Shown piece after piece: positions 7,072 through 13,591 of a stretch of DNA of 21,631 bases. Position 1 is the first letter of the stretch. Each line of letters opens with the position of its first letter. A program made the position numbers and the translations under genes. Under the pieces are notes generated by a model. The model was not told where the DNA came from, made no database searches, and was given only the letters and a program-made list of their open reading frames with translations. Origin of the DNA: CAJQQK01 sp963696075 (GTDB lineage Bacteria > Pseudomonadota > Alphaproteobacteria > Rhizobiales > Hyphomicrobiaceae); the NCBI GenBank assembly GCA_963696075.1, contig CAVOJD010000016.1, forward strand, positions 1-21,631, read 5' to 3'.

Positions 7072-8070
7072 TCAAGCCGTCTCTCCGATTGTGGGCAGCA
7101 GGACGGCCGCCCCGCTCAGTTCTCCATTCCGCAAGCGCGCCAGAGCAAGATTGGCCAGAGAAAGTGGCATCGTCTCGACGCTGACCTCTAAGGGGACGCG
7201 CGCTGCAAGCTGCATGAACTCAATTCCATCCTGGCGCGTTAGGTTGGCGACAGAACGGACGACACGCTCCCCCCAGATGAGATCATAGGGGAAGGCAGGG
7301 ATATCGCTCATGTGGATCCCTCCAAGCACAAGCGTTCCCCCTTTCACGAGAGACTTGAGCGCAACCGGGACAAGCGCACCAACCGGGGCGAATATGATGC
7401 CCGCATCGATGTGTGACGGCGGCGCCTCGTCAGAGCCGCCCGCCCATTCGCAACCAAGAGAGTGCGCGAACTCTTGCGCCACCCGGTCGCCCGGGCGCGT
7501 GAAGGCGAACACCCGCTGGCCGTTATGGTGGGCGACTTGTGCCAGGATATGGGCAGCCGCTCCAAAACCATAGATCCCAAGTGTCTTCGCGGCCCCCGCC
7601 ATCTTGAGGGACCGGTAGCCGATCAATCCCGCACAGAGCAGCGGCGCGGCATGAACGTCGTCATACTGGTCAGGGATCGGGAAGCAGAAGTGCGCGTCCG
7701 CTACTGCGTGGGTCGCGAACCCGCCATCGATCTGATAGCCGGTGAAGCCGGGTGCATCACACAGGTTCTCGCGGTCCGAACGGCAATATCCGCAACATCC
7801 GCACGTGTGGCCGAGCCACGGAATTCCGACGCGATCGCCTTGCCGGTAGCCATCGACGCCGTCACCCAACGCGCTGACCCGGCCGACGATTTCGTGACCC
7901 GGAATGATCGGTAGATTCGGTTCTGGGAGATCGCCATCGGCAACATGGAGGTCCGTGCGACAGACGGCGCAGGCACTGACCTCGACGAGAACCTGCCCTG
8001 GTCTCGGACGCGGCGTTTCGCGTTCGATCAATCTGAGCGGTCGCCCGACGGTTTCGAGCACCATCGCCTT
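7072..8070 (-). CDS. Zinc-dependent alcohol dehydrogenase (MDR family, AdhP-like)
   Basis: This is an NAD(P)-dependent medium-chain dehydrogenase of 332 residues. Catalytic zinc ligands are C38 (CAVCRTDLH) and the GHE motif H60-E61. The structural zinc site is C91-x2-C94-x2-C97-x7-C105. The Rossmann fold follows (about 160-290, IYGFGAAAHILAQ in place of the usual GxGGxG). It should interconvert alcohols and aldehydes in the cytoplasm; the substrate cannot be read from the sequence. I choose the GTG at 8070 because GGAGA sits seven bases upstream and it gives the family-typical MKAMVLE start; the ATG at 8145 would add 25 unlike residues. AdhP and Hsp20 are often neighbours in low-oxygen or stress loci of this order, but no FixK box precedes this gene. 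Confidence 0.92.
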   Translation of the reverse strand, partial: KAMVLETVGRPLRLIERETPRPRPGQVLVEVSACAVCRTDLHVADGDLPEPNLPIIPGHEIVGRVSALGDGVDGYRQGDRVGIPWLGHTCGCCGYCRSDRENLCDAPGFTGYQIDGGFATHAVADAHFCFPIPDQYDDVHAAPLLCAGLIGYRSLKMAGAAKTLGIYGFGAAAHILAQVAHHNGQRVFAFTRPGDRVAQEFAHSLGCEWAGGSDEAPPSHIDAGIIFAPVGALVPVALKSLVKGGTLVLGGIHMSDIPAFPYDLIWGERVVRSVANLTRQDGIEFMQLAARVPLEVSVETMPLSLANLALARLRNGELSGAAVLLPTIGETA

Positions 8071-8244
8071 CACGCGATATCTCCATTCGTGCAATCGTGT
8101 TGCTGAATGGCCGACAACGTGCACGCCACAGGTGGCTCGGGTCAATAGCTGCTCGCTTCAGCATTCCCACAGCCGAAAGACCCAATCAGGCACAAGGCGC
8201 TTCGGCACTTGTCGCATCTTAGAGATGTCTGCTGCTGTGCAGGT

Positions 8245-8302
8245 TTCTCGGACGCGGGAAGGTGCCAGCCGTGATGGTGGTTCGCTTGTTCGCGTCCGAG
8301 AA
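8245..8302. repeat. 12-bp perfect inverted repeat beyond the IS91-like transposase
   Basis: TTCTCGGACGCG (8245-8256) and CGCGTCCGAGAA (8291-8302) are exact complements separated by 34 bp. The pair lies about 290 bp past the transposase stop, in the tail where an IS91-type replication end is expected. The interval 8303-8593 has no convincing gene. Confidence 0.5.
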
Positions 8303-8593
8303 GCGCCAAGGCACGAAATCGCGGGATGTGGGCTCAGGTGGTGCCGCCGATATTATGGGGATTTGAGCCCGGCGCAGGCGCGGTTGCGGCTGGTTCGGGC
8401 GCGAGCCGGCGTTGCTGCGAGGCGGGTTCGATGACGGGACGTCGCATCGGGGACGGGCTTTTCGGCGTGTTGCGTGCGATCGGGAGTGATGAACCGCATA
8501 ATACTTCGGCCGCCGGCCGAGCGCTGTTTCTGCCGGACGGTGCCGATCGGTTCCTTGAAGCGATGTTGTGACTGATGGGCGTCGCGTGATGCG

Positions 8594-9783
8594 TCATGAG
8601 CTGTCGATGCCTTCAACGGTTGGCTCGATCTTTGGCTCTGATCCGGCCTCGAACGTCTCGATGATGATCATGCGCCCCCCGCAACACGGGCATGGATGGG
8701 CAAGAGCGACGGGTTCATCGGATGACGCCGGCTCTTGCGTCTCGGTTTCACTTGCCGGTGCCGGCACGGCCAGCAGTTCTCTGGCCTTGGCGATATTGGC
8801 AGCACGGTTGCCATTGGCGAGCAAACCGTAGTGGCGGATGCGGTGAAAGCCTTTCGGCAGGACGTGGGAGAGAAAGCGGCGGATGAACTCGTGAGGTGTA
8901 AGCCGCATTGTCCTCCAGCGTTCAGCGTGGTCGGCGCGATAGTCCTTGTAACGAAACGCCACGTGATGGCGGTTTGCCGAGACGAGGCGTCGGTTGGAGA
9001 TGGCGATCCGGTGCGTGTAGCGCGAGAGATAGTTGAGGACGGCCTCCGGCCCGCCGAAGGGCCGCTTGGCATAGACTATCCACTCGGCCTTGTGCAGCGG
9101 TGCTAAGAAGCGGGTGAACGCGCGCGGATCGGCGAGACCGGCACAATCGCCGTAGAAGTCGAGCCGGCCATCGTCATGTGCCTTTGCGAGCATCTCAAGG
9201 AACAGGCGTCGGAACAGCCGCGAGAGGACGCGCACCGATATCAGGAAGTTCGGCCGGCAGGAGATCCAACGATCGCCGTCCAGTGAGATGCCGCCGCCGG
9301 GCACGATCATGTGGACGTGCGGATGATGCGTCATGGCACTGCCCCAGGTGTGCAGTACCGAAGTAATGGCGATCTTCGCACCGAGATGCTTGGGATCGGC
9401 GGCGATGGTCAGCATGGCTTGCGAGCTTGCCTTGAACAGCAACCCGTACACGACGCGCTTGTTGTGGAAGGCGATATCGGCGATCGGGCCGGGAAGGGTG
9501 AAGACGACGTGGAAGTAGTTGACCGGAAGCAGTTCGGCCCGGCGCTCTTCCAGCCAGTCCCGCGAGGCCGCTGCCTGACACTTCGGACAGTGGCGATTAC
9601 GGTATGCTGGCAGGCGTCGTTCTCACAACGCGCAACATGGCCCCCGAGCGCTGCCGTGCGACACCGCTCGATCGCCGACATGACCTTCAACTGGTCCAGC
9701 GAGACGTGCCCGCGGTTGGCCTCACGCCAGGCGGGACCATGGTCGCGGAAGATATCCGCAACCTCCAACGATGGCCGGGACAT
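8594..9783 (-). pseudogene. IS91-family HUH transposase, frameshifted
   Basis: Rolling-circle transposase. It starts at 9783 with the zinc-binding N-terminal domain (MSRPSLEVADIFRDHG and on, with CENDACQH). At about 9600 the coding frame changes: the text passes from ACQHT in one frame to YRNRHCPKCQAAASRDWL in another. Family members read HTVIAYNSCRNRHCPKC here, so about 22 nt seem to have been lost, removing one zinc-finger Cys and shifting the frame. Downstream, the HUH motif (HPHVHMIVPGGG) and the tyrosine region (YLSRYTHRIAI) are intact, and the protein ends at 8594. Without repair the product cannot be made whole, so transposition would need a helper element. Confidence 0.85.
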
Positions 9784-9795
9784 GGCGCGGGCGCG

Positions 9796-10701
9796 CTACG
9801 GCGACCGCTTCTCTCTGCGCCTCTCACTCAGATCGTCGAGCGGGCTTCGGATGCTAGAGATCATACCGGTGGCCACAAACGCATAGCGTGCCGTCGTCTC
9901 CAGCTTGTCGTGGCCGAGCAGCGCCTGGATCTTGCGGATATCGACGCCCGCCTCCAGCAGATGCGTCGCAAACGAGTGGCGCAGTGTGTGCAGCGTCACC
10001 GGCTTCTTGATGCCGGCGGCTTCGGCCGTCTCGTGGAATAGCCGGGAGAACTGGCGCGTTGTGATATGCAGGCCTTTGCGCCGGCCCGGAAACAGCCATC
10101 GCTCTACGGCCGGCACGCCCAGATCGTGCTTGTTGGACCGCTCCGGCCACCACCGACGCAGCAGCGCGTGCGCATCGGCCGGCAACATGACATGGCGGTC
10201 CTTGCGCCCCTTGGCCTGGACGACCCGGATGATCCTTTGGTCGCGATCGATGTCGCCGGCTTTGAGGCGAACCACCTCACCGGCTCTCAGCCCGCAGCCA
10301 TAGGCCAAGGTGAGCATCACGCGCGCCTGCAGCGAGACCGCCATGGCAAGCAGCCGCTCGATCTCCTGGCGGCTCATGACCACAGGCACCTTCTGCGGTT
10401 CCTTGAGGTGATAGATCTCGGCAGCCAGATCGTGCCGGCGCAGCGTCACCTTGAGCAGGAACTTGAGGCCAGTCATGATCCGGTTGCGGTTGGGAATGCT
10501 GGCACCGCTCTCGATCAGGTGCAGCTGGAACGCCTTGACCTCATCGGCTGTCGCTGTGTCCGGCGAGCGTCCGAGAAACGCGGCAAACCGCTTGCAGCTA
10601 TGGATATGGCTGCGTTGCGTGTGCGGGTTCAGATTACGAGCCGCCATATCGGCGATCATACGCTGGCGCAGCGGGGTGCCGGTGGCCTTCAAAATACTCA
10701 T
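9796..10701 (-). CDS. Tyrosine recombinase associated with the IS91-like element
   Basis: A 301-residue phage-integrase-family recombinase. Residues about 8-95 form the SAM-like core-binding domain and 105-285 the catalytic domain. The active-site set is complete: R139 (CGLRAGEV), K164 (QAKGRKDR), H238 and R241 (HTLRHSFATHLLEAG), H264 (LLGHDKLETT) and nucleophile Y273 (ARYAFVA). Such recombinases precede the HUH transposase in a subset of IS91-like elements, where they are thought to resolve or integrate circular forms. The start at 10701 has AGGAGAGG upstream, partly inside a stem formed by 10704-10711 and 10729-10736, which could limit translation. The gene appears intact. Confidence 0.9.
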   Translation of the reverse strand: MSILKATGTPLRQRMIADMAARNLNPHTQRSHIHSCKRFAAFLGRSPDTATADEVKAFQLHLIESGASIPNRNRIMTGLKFLLKVTLRRHDLAAEIYHLKEPQKVPVVMSRQEIERLLAMAVSLQARVMLTLAYGCGLRAGEVVRLKAGDIDRDQRIIRVVQAKGRKDRHVMLPADAHALLRRWWPERSNKHDLGVPAVERWLFPGRRKGLHITTRQFSRLFHETAEAAGIKKPVTLHTLRHSFATHLLEAGVDIRKIQALLGHDKLETTARYAFVATGMISSIRSPLDDLSERRREKRSP

Positions 10702-10703
10702 GG

Positions 10704-10736
10704 GAGGTTCCTCTCCTGACGGGTTGATGGAACCTC
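10704..10736 (-). promoter_or_regulatory. Leader hairpin over the recombinase ribosome-binding site
   Basis: GAGGTTCC (10704-10711) and GGAACCTC (10729-10736) pair around a 17-nt loop that holds part of the purine-rich Shine-Dalgarno, only three bases before the ATG at 10701. It may modulate recombinase translation or mark an element end. The pairing is seen directly; the role is inferred. Confidence 0.4.
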
Positions 10737-10856
10737 GAAGTGTTCAGCTTGAAACGCGCACCCTTCTTGCAGCCTGCTCAATCGGTAAACGGCGGGCACG
10801 TAGCTCGCGCCCCGCAACACCTATCGCGCCAGCGATTTAGTGCATTGGCCCGAAGG

Positions 10857-10895
10857 AACTCGTGACGAGTTGGGCAGAGCGCTTCCGCTCTACCC
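10857..10895. repeat. Palindrome plus CTTC-loop hairpin downstream of the second recombinase
   Basis: AACTCGTGACGAGTT (10857-10871) is a 7-bp perfect palindrome around one base. It abuts a stem, GGGCAGAGCG / CGCTCTACCC (10872-10895), with a CTTC tetraloop and one C-A mismatch. The pair starts seven bases past the stop of the minus-strand recombinase. It may be a terminator lacking a T run, or a recombination site for the neighbouring tyrosine recombinase. Confidence 0.45.
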
Positions 10896-10902
10896 AGGGA
10901 CA

Positions 10903-11538
10903 TCAGACCTCAACTTGCTGGGCAATTTCAAGAGCGTCGTCAACTTCGATGCCCAGATACCGCACCGTGCTCTCGATCTTCATATGTCCAAGCAGCAGTT
11001 GAACCGCACGGAGGTTGCCGGTGCGCTTGTAGATCAGGGTCGCCTTCGTGCGGCGGATCGAATGCGTGCCGTACACGGTCGGATCGAGCCCCACCGCCGT
11101 CAGCCACTGGCCCAATAATCGAGCGTATTGTCGGGTCGTGAGGTGCGTGTCGTCGCCACCTCTTCCAGGAAAAAGATACTGGCCCGGCGCACGCTGGCTC
11201 TTGTTGAGGTAACCGTCGACAGCTTCTCTAGTCTGTTCCGTCAGTTCGAACTTCACGGGCCTGCCGGTCTTGCGCTGGCGAACAATAGCGCGATCGACCG
11301 CGTACCCGCGAGGGGCGACGTCCTCGACGCGGATTGCGACGACGTCGCAACCGCGCAACTTGCTGTCGATGGCAAGATTGAAGAGGGCCAGATCCCGGTG
11401 GTCGCGCTCCAGTTGGAGCTTGGTGCGGATGGCCCAAACGTGCTTCGGTCTGAGCGGTGGCTTCGCGCCAATAAGCTTGCCTTTGTTCCAGGGCTCGCGA
11501 CCCACATTCGGATACGTAGCGCTTGGTCTGTCGGTCAT
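10903..11538 (-). CDS. Short tyrosine recombinase/integrase
   Basis: A 211-residue site-specific recombinase consisting of little more than the catalytic domain. The catalytic residues appear complete: R62 (SKLRGCDVV), K90 (RQRKTGRP), H159 and R162 (GTHSIRRTKATL), H185 (LLLGHMKIES) and Y194 (VRYLGIE). The usual N-terminal SAM-like arm-binding domain is replaced by about 45 residues (WNKGKLIGAKPPLRPKH). Such short integrases are common on alphaproteobacterial plasmids and genomic islands. The start at 11538 is preferred over the ATG at 11550 because GGAGA lies six bases before it. The gene diverges from the lipid operon; its DNA target is unknown, but the palindromes at 10857-10895 are candidates. 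Confidence 0.88.
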   Translation of the reverse strand: MTDRPSATYPNVGREPWNKGKLIGAKPPLRPKHVWAIRTKLQLERDHRDLALFNLAIDSKLRGCDVVAIRVEDVAPRGYAVDRAIVRQRKTGRPVKFELTEQTREAVDGYLNKSQRAPGQYLFPGRGGDDTHLTTRQYARLLGQWLTAVGLDPTVYGTHSIRRTKATLIYKRTGNLRAVQLLLGHMKIESTVRYLGIEVDDALEIAQQVEV

Positions 11539-11704
11539 GGTTTTCTCCATCTTTTCAGGGAGAGACCACGTTGAGCGCCGATGACCGGTTGCGGACTGCA
11601 GCTGCTGTGACAGGGTGAATGATCAAATTGCAGAGCGACGTGCATGACCCAAAGCGGTTATGCTTTGAAGTCTCGGGCCATCCGGCCACATCGACGATCA
11701 CGTC

Positions 11705-11718
11705 TTGATTCACGTCAA
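11705..11718. promoter_or_regulatory. FixK/FNR-type operator
   Basis: TTGATTCACGTCAA fits TTGA-N6-TCAA. Its centre is about 56 bp upstream of the ATG at 11768; a class II start site about 41 bp from the centre would fall near 11753, just before the GGGAG at 11755-11759. That excludes the upstream ATGs at 11735 and probably 11753 as translation starts. Confidence 0.75.
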
Positions 11719-11767
11719 TGCCTGACGCGCTTGTGTGTGGTTTCGTTCCGACATGGGAGTTCGTTCA

Positions 11768-13591
11768 ATGCGACAGTGTCACGCGCGAACGATACATGCG
11801 ACATTTCGCGAACGCGTGACTGAAGGTGCCGACGCCCCAGCCTACCATTGGTTTGATGCTGAAGCATCGGGCTGGACAACTTTGAACTGGCGCGAAGTAG
11901 CGTGTCTTGTCGATGACTACGCGAGGGCGATCACGCGCGTGGGCCTCGAACCGGGCGCACGAGTAGCCCTTCTGTTAGCCAACGGTCCGGGCTGGATTGC
12001 CTTTGATGTCGCGACGATGTCCTGCGGGCTGGTCACGGTGCCTCTGTACCTTCAAGACAGTGCGGAAAACTGGGCTGCCATCATTTCGAAAGCCAGATGC
12101 CGCCTCGTCCTGGTCGACACTCATAGTCGTTGGACCGCACTGTCCCGTGTTCTGCCAGAGGACAATGAAAGTCTTTATGTCTGGATCAAGCAGACGAGTA
12201 AGTCCGCGACCAGCACGACAAACTCGAGCAAGGGAGTCTCGATCGAGACCTTAGCCTCGGCCGTTACTGCGGGGCGTGGCGTTGACCTCCCGGTCGATAG
12301 GTCGAAGGCCGATGATCTGGCGACAATCATTTTTACGTCGGGCACCACGGCAAGCCCTAAGGGCGTGATGTTGTCACACCATGCAATTCTCTGGAACGCC
12401 GCCGCAGTAACCCGTTTCATCTCGATCGAACCGGACGACGTTTTTCTTTCCGTGCTCCCGTTGGCGCATGCCTTCGAGCGCACGCTTGGTTGCTATCTGC
12501 CAATGATGGCCGGCGCGAGCGTCGCCTACGCGCGCGCGCCGCAAACGCTTGCCGAAGATTTCAAGACCGTGCGCCCGACGGTGTTCCTCGGAGTGCCGCG
12601 GATCTATGAACGAATTGCAGCACGTATCCGACGCAAGGCGGGTGATGCGACCTGGAAGCGATGGCTTCTCGAGACAGCCGCCAGGATCGGTTGGGCTCGG
12701 TTTCAAGCAGAAAGAGGGCGCGCGCCGAGGCCTTCAATGCTTAAACGCCTAGCGCATCGCTTGTTGGACGCGTTCGTTGCCCGGCGGGTACGCGCCGTGC
12801 TCGGCGGCAGGCTTCGCGTCGCCGTCAGCGGTGGAGCGCCGCTGCCCCCCGACGTCTCCCATTTCCTGTGCGCTATGGGCGTGCCGCTGGTTGAAGGTTA
12901 TGGGCTGACGGAGGCGGCCCCAGTCGTAACGGCAACCACCATTGAGGACAGTCTCCCCGGTTCCGTTGGGCGACCACTCCATGGAATTGAAGTGAGACTG
13001 GGCGAGAATGACGAACTCCTCGTGAAGACGCCATCCAGGATGATCGGATATTGGCAAGACGCCAGAACAACAAGTGAGGCCTTCGATGACGGTTGGCTTC
13101 GGACCGGCGACACCGCTCGCATCGACGACGGGCGCGTTTTCATTTCGGGGCGGCTCAAAGACCTGCTGGTTCTGTCGACCGGAGAAAAGGTTCCGGCCTC
13201 GGCCGTCGAGGCTGTGGTCGGCGCAGACCCCTTGTTCGCTCAGGCCTGCGTGGTCGGCAACGGCCGGCCGTGCCTCTTGGCAATCGTCATACTGGAGACG
13301 GTGGCATGGGAGAGACTTGCCGCCGAACATAACGTGGACCCTGCGCTTCCCGGCAATGAGGCAGCACGGCGCATCGTCCTTGCGCGCATACATCGAATGA
13401 CGGCGCACCTTCCCGTTCCGGCGCGAATTCGCGCCGTGGTTGTCGACGCCGAAACTTGGACAACGGAAAACGGGCTTCTAACGCCGACACTGAAGGTCAG
13501 ACGTGATGCGGTGGCCAAAAGGTACGCACGCGAGATCGATGATCTCTACCGCGCGCTCGAGGTGGCAAGCCGGGAGGGTGGCGCGCGATGA
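11768..13591 (+). CDS. Long-chain acyl-CoA synthetase (AMP-forming, FadD-like)
   Basis: This ANL-superfamily enzyme activates a fatty acid with ATP to acyl-AMP and then forms the CoA thioester. The 607 residues hold the P-loop (about 188-200, IIFTSGTTASPKGVML), the YGLTEAAP motif, the hinge and aspartate region WLRTGDTARIDDGRVFISGRLKDL, and the C-terminal lysine motif LTPTLKVRRDA. All look functional, and the pattern is that of the FadD15-like long-chain group. The start at 11768 follows GGGAG with 8-nt spacing. Its stop overlaps the next gene's ATG by four bases (ATGA), implying translational coupling. The FixK-type box 49 bp upstream points to induction under low oxygen. The acyl chain preferred is not readable. 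Confidence 0.92.
   Translation: MRQCHARTIHATFRERVTEGADAPAYHWFDAEASGWTTLNWREVACLVDDYARAITRVGLEPGARVALLLANGPGWIAFDVATMSCGLVTVPLYLQDSAENWAAIISKARCRLVLVDTHSRWTALSRVLPEDNESLYVWIKQTSKSATSTTNSSKGVSIETLASAVTAGRGVDLPVDRSKADDLATIIFTSGTTASPKGVMLSHHAILWNAAAVTRFISIEPDDVFLSVLPLAHAFERTLGCYLPMMAGASVAYARAPQTLAEDFKTVRPTVFLGVPRIYERIAARIRRKAGDATWKRWLLETAARIGWARFQAERGRAPRPSMLKRLAHRLLDAFVARRVRAVLGGRLRVAVSGGAPLPPDVSHFLCAMGVPLVEGYGLTEAAPVVTATTIEDSLPGSVGRPLHGIEVRLGENDELLVKTPSRMIGYWQDARTTSEAFDDGWLRTGDTARIDDGRVFISGRLKDLLVLSTGEKVPASAVEAVVGADPLFAQACVVGNGRPCLLAIVILETVAWERLAAEHNVDPALPGNEAARRIVLARIHRMTAHLPVPARIRAVVVDAETWTTENGLLTPTLKVRRDAVAKRYAREIDDLYRALEVASREGGAR

Larger units (their letters stand above)
8245..10740 (-). 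mobile_element. IS91-like rolling-circle element with accessory tyrosine recombinase
   Basis: The minus strand carries a tyrosine recombinase and, 12 bp downstream, an IS91-type HUH transposase, a known gene pairing in IS91-like elements. The limits are estimated from two structures: a 12-bp perfect inverted repeat (8245-8256 and 8291-8302) beyond the transposase 3' end, and an 8-bp inverted repeat (10704-10711 and 10729-10736) in the recombinase leader. IS91 elements lack terminal inverted repeats and target duplications, so the exact ends cannot be fixed here. The transposase is frameshifted, so the copy is probably not autonomous. Confidence 0.7.

Noticed and set aside
12175..13518. Antisense frames inside the acyl-CoA synthetase gene
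   Set aside because: Shadows of a high-G+C coding region with intact ANL motifs.
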